From Siphonodentalium dalli (taxonomy: Eukaryota; Mollusca; Scaphopoda; Gadilida; Siphonodentaliidae), in NCBI GenBank assembly GCA_032622095.1, contig CP136067.1, positions 177,602,556-177,666,555 of the forward strand: a DNA stretch of 64,000 nt, read 5' to 3'. A program made the position numbers and the translations under genes. Shown here piece after piece: positions 49,914-63,024 of this stretch; the stretch's first letter is position 1, and the number at the start of each line of letters is the position of its first letter. The notes under the pieces were generated by a model, which did no database searches, was not told the DNA's origin, and saw nothing but the letters and a program-made list of their open reading frames with translations.

Positions 49914-50762
49914 ATGGACATCAGAAAAAGTTTTTGAGAACTTTCAGGTTATCTCCTGATACCTTCGAAAAGTTGTATAACAACGTGAAGGAATCACTTG
50001 TCAATGAGCCAACTCCTTCTGCGAAACCACCCACTGAACCACAGAAGTTGGCCACATTTTAAAAATATGCTGGGTCTAATGAGACAATCAACCAGATTAG
50101 CACACTCTTCAGAGTAACTGAGTCATCTGTGGTTAGAGCATGCAGAACGGGGTTATTAATGCTATTCTTGAAACTATGCGTCAGAAAATGATCAGATGGC
50201 CGGATACTTGTGATTATGCGGACATCAGCGACAGATTAGAAGCTGTCGGTCATCCAGGTATCCCCAAGGTTATTGTGGCCCTGGACGGCAGTCACATCAT
50301 CCCAAGTGTTCGTCCGTCTCAAGGTCCTGATGATTTTTCAACCGGAAGCAGTATCATTCAATTGTGTTACAATGCGTTTGTGATGACAGTGGGTGTTCAT
50401 AGATGTCAGTGTTGGTATGCCAGGACAAATGCATGATGAGAAAATCTTTACTTGGGGATGCTGCTTATCCACTGGTCGATCGGATCATGACACCCTATCG
50501 GGATAATGGACACCTGTCTACGAAAGAAACTAAGTTCAACACAGTTCATTCATCAAAGCGTCAACTAATAGAGAGGGAATTTGGTTTTCTGAAAAACCGT
50601 TTTAATAGGTTAATGCACTGTGTGAACATAACGGATTTGTCCGAGTTATCATAATTTGTGTTGGCCTGTTGTATTCTGCACAACTTTCTTAAACAAAACA
50701 ATGATGATGTTTGTACATACAGCCAGTCACTTCCGAACGCCAGCCATCTGAATCTGTTCTAA
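49914..50762 (+). pseudogene. Harbinger transposase remnant with extra stop
   Basis: SHIIPS unit with a private TCA to TAA change in SELSEF (about 50652-50654) that cuts the C-terminal piece at 83 codons. TGCCTGCAGAAC reads GCATGCAGAAC here, creating an upstream ATG in the VINAILETM frame. Confidence 0.84.
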
Positions 50763-51226
50763 CTACCTTCCCAGAGGCAGAAATGGTGCAAAGTGTAAAA
50801 GGAAGACACTGACAGGTAAACTTTAGTTTGTTTATGCTGGTGGAATCCTTTGAAATGCCTGCAGCTTGGACCTCTTGAAGTAACCATGTTATGTCATCTT
50901 TTAATAAGTTGATAATTAATCGTGTGCTTTATATCTACATTTAAATATATACAGTAAATATGTGGAACTTTAACTACATTACTCACAGCTGTGTATCTTC
51001 ACACTTTCCTATTTAAAAATCAATGACTCCCTTATCAACACATCATTTCGTTGTAACCGTGAATGTATAAGCATATTTTGTATTCATCACATGTTTGTCT
51101 ATGATTGGAAAATAATCACAATTTAATTTGTATCTGTGTAAACAAACTGAGTCTGTCATAGCCTTTCATGTAGTTTAGAATGCCTCAATAGTTGTCATTT
51201 GCATCGTTTTCCCAACTCACAGTGAT

Positions 51227-52148
51227 ATGGACATCAGAAAAAGTTTTTGAGAACTTTCAGGGTATCTCCTGATACCTTCGAAAAGTTGTATAACAACGTG
51301 AAGGAATCACTTGTCAATGAGCCAACTCCTTCTGCGAAACCACCCACTGAACCACAGAAGTTGGCCACATTTTAAAAATATGCTGGGTCTAATGAGACAA
51401 TCAACCAGATTAGCACACTCTTCAGAGTAACTGAGTCATCTGTGGTTAGAGCCTGCAGAACGGGGTTATTAATGCTATTCTTGAAACTATGCGTCAGAAA
51501 ATGATCAGATGGCCGGATACTTGTGATTATGCGGACATCAGCGAGGGATAAGAAGCTGTCGGTCATCCAGGTATCCCCCAAGGTTATTGTGGCCCTGGAC
51601 GGCAGTCACATCCCAAGTGTTCGTCCGTCCCAAGGTCCTGATGATTTTTCAACCGGAAGCAGTATCATTCAATTGTGTTACAATGCGTGTGTGATGACAG
51701 TGGGTGTTCATAGATGTCAGTGTTGGTATGCCAGGACAAATGCATGATGAGAAAATCTTTACTTGGGGATGCTGCTTATCCACTGGTCGATTGGATCATG
51801 ACACCCTATCGGGATAATGGACACCTGTCTACGAAAGAAACTAAGTTCAACATAGTTCATTCATCAAAGCGTCAGGTAATAGAGAGGGAATTTGGTTTTC
51901 TGAAAAACAATTTTAATAGGTTAATGCATTGTGTGAACATAACGAATTTGTCTGAGTTATCAGAATTTGTGTTGGCCTGTTGTATTCTGCACAACTTTCT
52001 TAAACAAAACAATGATGTTTGTTTGGACATACAGCCAGTCACTTCCGATAGCCAGCCATCTGAATCTGTTCTAACTACCTTCCCAGAGACAGAACTAGGC
52101 AGAGATGGTGCAAAGTGTAAAAGGAAGACACTGACAGATAAACTTTAG
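51227..52148 (+). pseudogene. Harbinger transposase remnant, GGATAAG head with type-1 tail
   Basis: Like 48596, with FLKNNF for FLKNHF and a GAGACAGAACT (PETEL) change in the tail. That change also appears in the tail at 54715 and in the segments after 61252 and 63877. Confidence 0.84.
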
Positions 52149-52545
52149 TTTGTTTATGCTGGTGGAATCCTTTGCAATGCATGTAGCTTCGGCCTCCTGA
52201 AGTCACCATGTCATGTCATCTTTTAATAAGTTGATAATTAATCGTGTGCTTTATATCGACATTTAAATATATACAGTAAATATGTGGAACTTTAACTACA
52301 TTACTCACAGCTGTGTATCTTCACACTTTCCTATTTAAAAATCAATGACTCCCTTATCAACACATTTCGTTGTAACCGTGAATGTATAAGCATATTTTGT
52401 ATTCATCACATGTTTGTCTATGATTGGAAAATAATCACAATTTAATTTGTATCTGTGTAAACAAACTGAGTCTGTCATAGCCTTTCATGTAGTTTAGAAT
52501 GCCTCAATAATTGTCATTTGCATCGTTTTCCCAACTCACAGTGAT

Positions 52546-53391
52546 ATGGACATCAGAACAAGTTTTTGAGAACTTTCAGGTTATCTCCTGATACCTTCGA
52601 AAAGTTGTATAACAACGTGAAGGAATCACTTGTCAATGAGCCAACTCCTTCTGCGAAACCACCCACTGAACCACAGAAGTTGGCCACATTTTAAAAATAT
52701 GCTGGGTCTAATGAGACAATCAACCAGATTAGCACACTCTTCAGAGTAACTGAGTCATCTGTGGTTAGAGCCTGAAGAACGGGGTTATTAATGCTATTCT
52801 TGACACTATGCGTCATAAAATGATCAGATGGCCGGATAATTGTGATTATGCGGACATCAGCGAGAGATTAGAAGCTGTCGGTCATCCAGGTATCCCCAAG
52901 GTTATTGTGGCCCTGGACGGCAGTCACATCCCAAGTGTTCGTCCGTCTCAAGGTCCTGATGATTTTTCAACCGGAAGCAGTATCATTCAATTGTGTTACA
53001 ATGCGTTTGTGATGACAGTGGGTGTTCATAGATGTCAGTGTTGGTATGCCAGGACAAATGCATGATGAGAAAATCTTTACTTGGGGATGCTGCTTATCCA
53101 CTGGTCGATCGGATCATGACACCCTATCGGGATAATGGACACCTGTCTACGAAAGAAACTAAGTTCAACACAGTTCATTCATCAAAGCGTCAACTAATAG
53201 AGAGGGAATTTGGTTTTCTGAAAAACCGTTTTAATAGGTTAATGCACTGTGTGAACATAACGGATTTGTCCGAGTTATCAGAATTTGTGTTGGCCTGTTG
53301 TATTCTGCACAACTTTCTTAAACAAAACAATGATGATGTTTGTACATACAGCCAGTCACTTCCGAACGCCAGCCATCTGAATCTGTTCTAA
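52546..53391 (+). pseudogene. Harbinger transposase remnant, MRHKM form
   Basis: The central segment carries MRHKM and a private TGC to TGA stop (GCCTGAAGAACGG, near 52773). ACTTGT reads AATTGT, giving PDNCD. The C-terminal half with type-2 tail is open at 53032-53391. Confidence 0.84.
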
Positions 53392-53855
53392 CTACCTTCC
53401 CAGAGGCAGAAATGGTGCAAAGTGTAAAAGGAAGACACTGACAGGTAAACTTTAGTTTGTTTATGCTGGTGGAATCCTTTGAAATGCCTGCAGCTTGGAC
53501 CTCCTGAAGTAACCATGTTATGTCATCTTTTAATAAGTTGATAATTAATCGTGTGCTTTATATCTACATTTAAATATATACAGTAAATATGTGGAACTTT
53601 AACTACATTACTCACAGCTGTGTATCTTCACACTTTCCTATTTAAAAATCAATGACTCCCTTATCAACACATCATTTCGTTGTAACCGTGAATGTATAAG
53701 CATATTTTGTATTCATCACATGTTTGTCTATGATTGGAAAATAATCACAATTTAATTTGTATATGTGTAAACAAACTGAGTCTGTCATAGCCTTTCATGT
53801 AGTTTAGAATGCCTCAATAATTGTCATTTGCATCGTTTTCCCAACTCACAGTGAT

Positions 53856-54777
53856 ATGGACATCAGAAAAAGTTTTTGAGAACTTTCAGGGTATCTCCTG
53901 ATACCTTCGAAAAGTTGTATAACAACGTGAAGGAATCACTTGTCAATGAGCCAACTCCTTCTGCGAAACCACCCACTGAACCACAGAAGTTGGCCACATT
54001 TTAAAAATATGCTGGGTCTAATGAGACAATCAACCAGATTAGCACACTCTTCAGAGTAACTGAGTCATCTGTGGTTAGAGCCTGCAGAACGGGGTTATTA
54101 ATGCTATTCTTGAAACTATGCGTCAGAAAATGATCAGATAACCGGATACTTGTGATTATGCGGACATCAGCGAGGGATAAGAAGCTGTCGGTCATCCAGG
54201 TATCCCCCAAGGTTATTGTGGCCCTGGACGGCAGTCACATCCCAAGTGTTCGTCCGTCCCAAGGTCCTGATGATTTTTCAACCGGAAGCAGTATCATTCA
54301 ATTGTGTTACAATGCGTGTGTGATGACAGTGGGTGTTCATAGATGTCAGTGTTGGTATGCCAGGACAAATGCATGATGAGAAAATCTTTACTTGGGGATG
54401 CTGCTTATCCACTGGTCGATTGGATCATGACACCCTATCGGGATAATGGACACCTGTCTACGAAAGAAACTAAGTTCAACATAGTTCATTCATCAAAGCG
54501 TCAGGTATTAGAGAGGGAATTTGGTTTTCTGAAAAACCATTTTAATAGGTTAATGCATTGTGTGAACATAACGAATTTGTCTGAGTTATGAGAATTTGTG
54601 TTGGCCTGTTGTATTCTGCACAACTTTCTTAAACAAAACAATGATGTTTGTTTGGACATACAGCCAGTCACTTCCGATAGCCAGCCATCTGAATCTGTTC
54701 TAACTACCTTCCCAGAGACAGAACTAGGCAGAGATGGTGCAAAGTGTAAAAGGAAGACACTGACAGATACACTTTAG
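53856..54777 (+). pseudogene. Harbinger transposase remnant with two extra stops
   Basis: GGATAAG head with AGATAACCGG (Trp to stop, about 54139) and a type-1 C-terminal half cut by TCA to TGA near 54590. The tail ends in GATACACTTTAG, a variant found again only after the units at 60400 and 63025. Confidence 0.83.
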
Positions 54778-55174
54778 TTTGTTTATGCTGGTGGAATCCT
54801 TTGCAATGCATGTAGCTTCGGCCTCCTGAAGTCACCATGTCATGTCATCTTTTAATAAGTTGATAATTAATCGTGTGCTTTATATCGACATTTAAATATA
54901 TACAGTAAATATGTGGAACTTTAACTACATTACTCACAGCTGTGTATCTTCACACTTTCCTATTTAAAAATCAATGACTCCCTTATCAACACATTTCGTT
55001 GTAACCGTGAATGTATAAGCATATTTTGTATTCATCACATGTTTGTCTATGATTGGAAAATAATCACAATTTAATTTGTAACTGTGTAAACAAACTGAGT
55101 CTGTCATAGCCTTTCATGTAGTTTAGAATGCCTCAATAATTGTCATTTGCATCGTTTTCCCAACTCACAGTGAT

Positions 55175-56081
55175 ATGGACATCAGAAAAAGTTTTTGAGA
55201 ACTTTCAGGTTATCTCCTGATACCATCGAAAAGTTGTATAACAACGTGAAGGAATCACTTGTCAATGAGCCAACTCCTTCTGCGAAACCACCCACTGAAC
55301 CACAGAAGTTGGCCACATTTTAAAAATATGCTGGGTCTAATGAGACAATCAACCAGATTAGCACACTCTTCAGAGTAACTGAGTCATCTGTGGTTAGAGC
55401 CTGCAGAACGGGGTTATTAATGCTATTCTTGAAACTATGCGTCAGAAAATGATCAGATGGCCGGATACTTGTGATTATGCGGACATCAGCGAGGGATAAG
55501 AAGGTATCCCCCAATGTTATTGTGGCCCTGGACGGCAGTCACATCCCAAGTGTTCGTCCGTCCCAAGGTCCTGATGATTTTTCAACCGGAAGCAGTATCA
55601 TTCAATTGTGTTACAATGCGTGTGTGATGACAGTGGGTGTTCATAGATGTCAGTGTTGGTATGCCAGGACAAATGCATGATGAGAAAATCTTTACTTGGG
55701 GATGCTGCTTATCCACTGGTCGATTGGATCATGACACCCTATCAGGATAATGGACACCTGTCTACGAAAGAAACTAAGTTCAACATAGTTCATTCATCAA
55801 AGCGTCAGGTAATAGAGAGGGAATTTGGTTTTCTGAAAAACCATTTTAATAGGTTAATGCATTGTGTGAACATAACGAATTTGTCTGAGTTATCAGAATT
55901 TGTGTTGGCCTGTTGTATTCTGCACAACTTTCTTAAACAAAACAATGATGTTTGTTTGGACATACAGCCAGTCACTTCCGATAGCCAGCCATCTGAATCT
56001 GTTCTAACTACCTTCCCAGAGGCAGAACTAGGCAGAGATGGTGCAAAGTGTAAAAGGAAGACACTGACAGATAAACTTTAG
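55175..56081 (+). pseudogene. Harbinger transposase remnant with 15-bp deletion
   Basis: GGATAAG head lacking 15 bp (the CTGTCGGTCATCCAG segment before GTATCCC), with CCAATGTT for CCAAGGTT. It carries ACCATCGAAAAG for ACCTTCGAAAAG, shared with 61717. The C-terminal half is open at 55647-56081 (type 1). Confidence 0.84.
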
Positions 56082-56477
56082 TTTGTTTATGCTGGTGGAA
56101 TCCTTTGCAATGCATGTAGCTTCGGCCTCCTGAAGTCACCATGTCATGTCATCTTTTAATAAGTTGATAATTAATCGTGTGCTTTATATCGACATTTAAA
56201 TATATACAGTAAATATGTGGAACTTTAACTACATTACTCACAGCTGTGTATCTTCACACTTTCCTATTTAAAAATCAATGACTCCCTTATCAACACATTT
56301 CGTTGTAACCGTGAATGTATAAGCATATTTTGTATTCATCACATGTTTGTCTATGATTGGAAAATAATCACAATTTAATTTGTATCTGTGTAAACAAATG
56401 AGTCTGTCATAGCCTTTCATGTAGTTTAGAATGCCTCAATAATTGTCATTTGCATCGTTTTCCCAACTCACAGTGAT

Positions 56478-57401
56478 ATGGACATCAGAAAAAGTTTTTG
56501 AGAACTTTCAGGTTATCTCCTGATACCTTCGAAAAGTTGTATAACAACGTGAAGGAATCACTTGTCAATGAGCCAACTCCTTCTGCGAAACCACCCACTG
56601 AACCACAGAAGTTGGCCACATTTTAAAAATATGCTGGGTCTAATGAGACAATCAACCAGATTAGCACACTCTTCAGAGTAACTGAGTCATCTGTGGTTAG
56701 AGCCTGCAGAACGGGGTTATTAATGTTATTCTTGAAACTATGCGTCAGAAAATGATCAGATGGCCGGATACTTGAGATTATGCGGACATCAGCGACAGAT
56801 TAGAAGCTGTCGGTCATCCAGGTATCCCCAAGGTTATTGTGGCCCTGGACGGCAGTCACATCATCCCAAGTGTTCGTCCGTCTCAAGGTCCTGATGATTT
56901 TTCAACCGGAAGCAGTATCATTCAATTGTGTTACAATGCGTTTGTGATGACAGTGGGTGTTCATAGATGTCAGTGTTGGTATGCCAGGACAAATGCATGA
57001 TGAGAAAATCTTTACTTGGGGATGCTGCTTATCCACTGGTCGATCGGATCATGACACCCTATCGGGATAATGGACACCTGTCTACGAAAGAAACTAAGTT
57101 CAACACAGTTCATTCGTCAAAGCGTCAACTAATAGAGAGGGAATTTGGTTTTCTGAAAAACCGTTTTAATAGGTTAATGCACTGTGTGAACATAACGGAT
57201 TTGTCCGAGTTATCAGAATTTGTGTTGGCCTGTTGTATTCTGCACAACTTTCTTAAACAAAACAATGATGTTTGTTTGGACATACAGCCAGTCACTTCCG
57301 ATAGCCAGCCATCTGAATCTGTTCTAACTACCTTCCCAGAGGCAGAACTAGGCAGAGATGGTGCAAAGTGTAAAAGGAAGACACTGACAGATAAACTTTA
57401 G
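56478..57401 (+). pseudogene. Chimeric Harbinger transposase remnant (type 2 to type 1)
   Basis: The C-terminal half (56967-57401) starts as type 2 (KNRF, NITDLSE) and ends as type 1 (NNDVCLDIQ to DKL). The switch lies between about 57205 and 57270. A private TGT to TGA change near 56773 interrupts the central segment, so the first-Asp piece is short. Confidence 0.84.
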
Positions 57402-57784
57402 TTTGTTTATGCTGGTGGAATCCGTTGCAATGCATGTAGCTTCGACCTCCTGAAGTCACCATGTCATGTCATCTTTTAATAAGTTGATAATTAATCGTGT
57501 GCTTTATATCGACATTTAAATATATCCACATAAACTACATTACTCACAGCTGTGTATCTTCACACTTTCCTATTTAAAAATCAATGACTCCCTTATCAAC
57601 ACATTTCGTTGTAACCGTGAATGTATAAGCATATTTTGTATTCATCACATGTTTGTCTATGATTGGAAAATAATCACAATTTAATTTGTATCTGTGTAAA
57701 CAAACTGAGTCTGTCATAGCCTTTCATGTAGTTTAGAATGCCTCAATAATTGTCATTTGCATCGTTTTCCCAACTCACAGTGAT

Positions 57785-58630
57785 ATAGACATCAGCACAA
57801 GTTTTTGAGAACTTTCAGGTTATCTCCTGATACCTTCGAAAAGTTGTATAACAACGTGAAGGAATCACTTGTCAATGAGCCAACTCCTTCTGCGAAACCA
57901 CCCACTGAACCACAGAAGTTGGCCACATTTTAAAAATATGCTGGGTCTAATGAGACAATCAACCAGATTAGCACACTCTTCAGAGTAACTGAGTCATCTG
58001 TGGTTAGAGCCTGCAGAACGGGGTTATTAATGCTATTCTTGACACTATGCGTCATAAAATGATCAGATGGCCGGATACTTGTGATTATGCGGACATCACC
58101 GAGAGATTAGAAGCTGTCGGTCATCCAGGTATCCCCAAGGTTATTGTGGCCCTGGACGGCAGTCACATCCCAAGTGTTCGTCCGTCTCAAGGTCCTGATG
58201 ATTTTTCAACCGGAAGCAGTATCATTCAATTGTGTTACAATGCGTTTGTGATGACAGTGGGTGTTCATAGATGTCAGTGTTGGTATGCCAGGACAAATGC
58301 ATGATGAGAAAATCTTTACTTGGGGATGCTGCTTATCCACTGGTCGATCGGATCATGACACCCTATCGGGATAATGGACACCTGTCTACGAAAGAAACTA
58401 AGTTCAACACAGTTCATTCATCAAAGCGTCAACTAATAGAGAGGGAATTTGGTTTTCTGAAAAACCGTTTTAATAGGTTAATGCACTGTGTGAACATAAC
58501 GGATTTGTCCGAGTTATCAGAATTTGTGTTGGCCTGTTGTATTCTGCACAACTTTCTTAAACAAAACAATGATGATGTTTGTACATACAGCCAGTCACTT
58601 CCGAACGCCAGCCATCAGAATCTGTTCTAA
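57785..58630 (+). pseudogene. Harbinger transposase remnant, start codon changed
   Basis: The usual ATGGACATC start reads ATAGACATC. The MRHKM central segment has ITERLE for ISERLE and the tail has SHQNLF for SHLNLF. Together with the preceding 57402-57784 spacer it resembles 242-1470, the left end of the window. Confidence 0.84.
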
Positions 58631-59091
58631 CTACCTTCCCAGAGGCAGAAATGGTGCAAAGTGTAAAAGGAAGACACTGACAGGTAAACTTTAGTTTGTT
58701 TATGCTGGTGGAATCCTTTGAAATGCCTGCAGCTTGGACCTCCTGAAGTAACCATGTTACGTCATCTTTTAATAAGTTGATAATTAATCGTGTGCTTTAT
58801 ATCTACATTTAAATATATACAGTAAATATGTGGAACTTTAACTACATTACTCACAGCTGTGTATCTTCACACTTTCCTATTTAAAAATCAATGACTCCCT
58901 TATCAACACATTTCGTTGTAACCGTGAATGTATAAGCATATTTTGTATTCATCACATGTTTGTCTATGATTGGAAAATAATCACAATTTAATTTGTATCT
59001 GTGTAAACAAACTGAGTCTGTCATAGCCTTTCATGTAGTTTAGAATGCCTCAATAATTGTCATTTGCATCGTTTTCCCAACTCACAGTGAT

Positions 59092-59938
59092 ATGGACATC
59101 AGAAAAAGTTTTTGAGAACTTTCAGGGTATCTCCTGATACCTTCGAAAAGTTGTATAACAACGTGAAGGAATCACTTGTCAATGAGCCAACTCCTTCTGC
59201 GAAACCACCCACTGAACCACAGAAGTTGGCCACATTTTAAAAATATGCTGGGTCTAATGAGACAATCAACCAGATTAGCACACTCTTCAGAGTAACTGAG
59301 TCATCTGTGGTTAGAGCCTGCAGAACGGGGTTATTAATGCTATTCTTGAAACTATGCGTCAGAAAATGATCAGATGGCCGGATACTTGTGATTATGCGGA
59401 CATCAGCGAGGGATAAGAAGCTGTCGGTCATCCAGGTATCCCCCAAGGTTATTGTGGCCCTGGACGGCAGTCACATCCCAAGTGTTCGTCCGTCCCAAGG
59501 TCCTGATGATTTTTCAACCGGAAGCAGTATCATTCAATTGTGTTACAATGCGTGTGTGATGACAGTGGGTGTTCATAGATGTCAGTGTTGGTATGCCAGG
59601 ACAAATGCATGATGAGAAAATCTTTACTTGGGGATGCTGCTTATCCACTGGTCGATCGGATCATGACACCCTATCGGGATAATGGACACCTGTCTACGAA
59701 AGAAACTAAGTTCAACACAGTTCATTCATCAAAGCGTCAACTAATAGAGAGGGAATTTGGTTTTCTGAAAAACCGTTTTAATAGGTTAATGCACTGTGTG
59801 AACATAACGGATTTGTCCGAGTTATCAGAATTTGTGTTGGCCTGTTGTATTCTGCACAACTTTCTTAAACAAAACAATGATGATGTTTGTACATACAGCC
59901 AGTCACTTCCGAACGCCAGCCATCTGAATCTGTTCTAA
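59092..59938 (+). pseudogene. Harbinger transposase remnant, GGATAAG variant
   Basis: First unit of a 2625-bp dimer that repeats at 61717. FLKNRF follows the Glu (KKRF in the other GGATAAG/type-2 copies). Tail type 2. Confidence 0.84.
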
Positions 59939-60399
59939 CTACCTTCCCAGAGGCAGAAATGGTGCAAAGTGTAAAAGGAAGACACTGACAGGTAAACTTT
60001 AGTTTGTTTATGCTGGTGGAATCCTTTGAAATGCCTGCAGCTTGGACCTCCTGAAGTAACCATGTTATGTCATCTTTTAATAAGTTGATAATTAATCGTG
60101 TGCTTTATATCTACATTTAAATATATACAGTAAATATGTGGAACTTTAACTACATTACTCACAGCTGTGTATCTTCACACTTTCCTATTTAAAAATCAAT
60201 GACTCCCTTATCAACACATTTCGTTGTAACCGTGAATGTATAAGCATATTTTGTATTCATCACATGTTTGTCTATGATTGGAAAATAATCACAATTTAAT
60301 TTGTATCTGTGTAAACAAACTGAGTCTGTCATAGCCTTTCATGTAGTTTAGAATGCCTCAATAATTGTCATTTGCATCGTTTTCCCAACTCACAGTGAT

Positions 60400-61245
60400 A
60401 TGGACATCAGAAAAAGTTTTTGAGAACTTTCAGGGTATCTCCTGATACCTTCGAAAAGTTGTATAACAACGTGAAGGAATCACTTGTCAATGAGCCAACT
60501 CCTTCTGCGAAACCACCCACTGAACCACAGAAGTTGGCCACATTTTTAAAATATGCTGGGTCTAATGAGACAATCAACCAGATTAGCACACTCTTCAGAG
60601 TAACTGAGTCATCTGTGGTTAGAGCCTGCAGAACGGGGTTATTAATGCTATTCTTGACACTATGAGTCATAAAATGATCAGATGACCGGATACTTGTGAT
60701 TATGCGGACATCAGCGAGAGATTAGAAGCTGTCGGTCATCCAGGTATCCCCAAGGTTATTGTGGCCCTGGACGGCAGTCACATCCCAAGTGTTCGTCCGT
60801 CTCAAGGTCCTGATGATTTTTCAACCGGAAGCAGTATCATTCAATTGTGTTACAATGCGTTTGTGATGACAGTGGGTGTTCATAGATGTCAGTGTTGGTA
60901 TGCCAGGACAAATGCATGATGAGAAAATCTTTACTTGGGGATGCTGCTTATCCACTGGTCGATCGGATCATGACACCCTATCGGGATAATGGACACCTGT
61001 CTACGAAAGAAACTAAGTTCAACACAGTTCATTCATCAAAGCGTCAACTAATAGAGAGGGAATTTGGTTTTCTGAAAAACCGTTTTAATAGTTTAATGCA
61101 CTGTGTGAACATAACGGATTTGTCCGAGTTATCAGAATTTGTGTTGGCCTGTTGTATTCTGCACAACTTTCTTAAACAAAACAATGATGATGTTTGTACA
61201 TACAGCCAGTCACTTCCGAACGCCAGCCATCTGAATCTGTTCTAA
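60400..61245 (+). pseudogene. Harbinger transposase remnant with TTTTTAAAA tract
   Basis: The T/A tract reads TTTTTAAAA, restoring an open frame (ATFLKYAGS) at 60420-60665. ATGCGTCAT is ATGAGTCAT and AGATGGCCGG is AGATGACCGG, so a new stop falls before the first Asp. KRFNSL replaces RFNRL. The tail is type 2 but is followed at 61252 by type-1 spacer sequence. Confidence 0.84.
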
Positions 61246-61716
61246 CTACCTTCCCAGAGACAGAACTAGGCAGAGATGGTGCAAAGTGTAAAAGGAAGAC
61301 ACTGACAGATACACTTTAGTTTGTTTATGCTGGTGGAATCCTTTGCAATGCATGTAGCTTCGGCCTCCTGAAGTCACCATGTCATGTCATCTTTTAATAA
61401 GTTGATAATTAATCGTGTGCTTTATATCGACATTTAAATATATACAGTAAATATGTGGAACTTTAACTACATTACTCACAGCTGTGTATCTTCACACTTT
61501 CCTATTTAAAAATCAATGACTCCCTTATCAACACATTTCGTTGTAACCGTGAATGTATAAGCATATTTTGTATTCATCACATGTTTGTCTATGATTGGAA
61601 AATAATCACAATTTAATTTGTAACTGTGTAAACAAACTGAGTCTGTCATAGCCTTTCATGTAGTTTAGAATGCCTCAATAATTGTCATTTGCATCGTTTT
61701 CCCAACTCACAGTGAT

Positions 61717-62563
61717 ATGGACATCAGAAAAAGTTTTTGAGAACTTTCAGGTTATCTCCTGATACCATCGAAAAGTTGTATAACAACGTGAAGGAATCAC
61801 TTGTCAATGAGCCAACTCCTTCTGCGAAACCACCCACTGAACCACAGAAGTTGGCCACATTTTAAAAATATGCTGGGTCTAATGAGACAATCAACCAGAT
61901 TAGCACACTCTTCAGAGTAACTGAGTCATCTGTGGTTAGAGCCTGCAGAACGGGGTTATTAATGCTATTCTTGAAACTATGCGTCAGAAAATGATCAGAT
62001 GGCCGGATACTTGTGATTATGCGGACATCAGCGAGGGATAAGAAGCTGTCGGTCATCCAGGTATCCCCCAAGGTTATTGTGGCCCTGGACGGCAGTCACA
62101 TCCCAAGTGTTCGTCCGTCCCAAGGTCCTGATGATTTTTCAACCGGAAGCAGTATCATTCAATTGTGTTACAATGCGTGTGTGATGACAGTGGGTGTTCA
62201 TAGATGTCAGTGTTGGTATGCCAGGACAAATGCATGATGAGAAAATCTTTACTTGGGGATGCTGCTTATCCACTGGTCGATCGGATCATGACACCCTATC
62301 GGGATAATGGACACCTGTCTACGAAAGAAACTAAGTTCAACACAGTTCATTCATCAAAGCGTCAACTAATAGAGAGGGAATTTGGTTTTCTGAAAAACCG
62401 TTTTAATAGGTTAATGCACTGTGTGAACATAACGGATTTGTCCGAGTTATCAGAATTTGTGTTGGCCTGTTGTATTCTGCACAACTTTCTTAAACAAAAC
62501 AATGATGATGTTTGTACATACAGCCAGTCACTTCCGAACGCCAGCCATCTGAATCTGTTCTAA
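61717..62563 (+). pseudogene. Harbinger transposase remnant, GGATAAG variant
   Basis: Repeat of the unit at 59092, 2625 bp away. However, its first part and the spacer before it (about 61252-61770) carry the private variants of 54715-55230 (TTTGTAACTGTG, ACCATCG). Confidence 0.84.
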
Positions 62564-63024
62564 CTACCTTCCCAGAGGCAGAAATGGTGCAAAGTGTAAA
62601 AGGAAGACACTGACAGGTAAACTTTAGTTTGTTTATGCTGGTGGAATCCTTTGAAATGCCTGCAGCTTGGACCTCCTGAAGTAACCATGTTATGTCATCT
62701 TTTAATAAGTTGATAATTAATCGTGTGCTTTATATCTACATTTAAATATATACAGTAAATATGTGGAACTTTAACTACATTACTCACAGCTGTGTATCTT
62801 CACACTTTCCTATTTAAAAATCAATGACTCCCTTATCAACACATTTCGTTGTAACCGTGAATGTATAAGCATATTTTGTATTCATCACATGTTTGTCTAT
62901 GATTGGAAAATAATCACAATTTAATTTGTATCTGTGTAAACAAACTGAGTCTGTCATAGCCTTTCATGTAGTTTAGAATGCCTCAATAATTGTCATTTGC
63001 ATCGTTTTCCCAACTCACAGTGAT

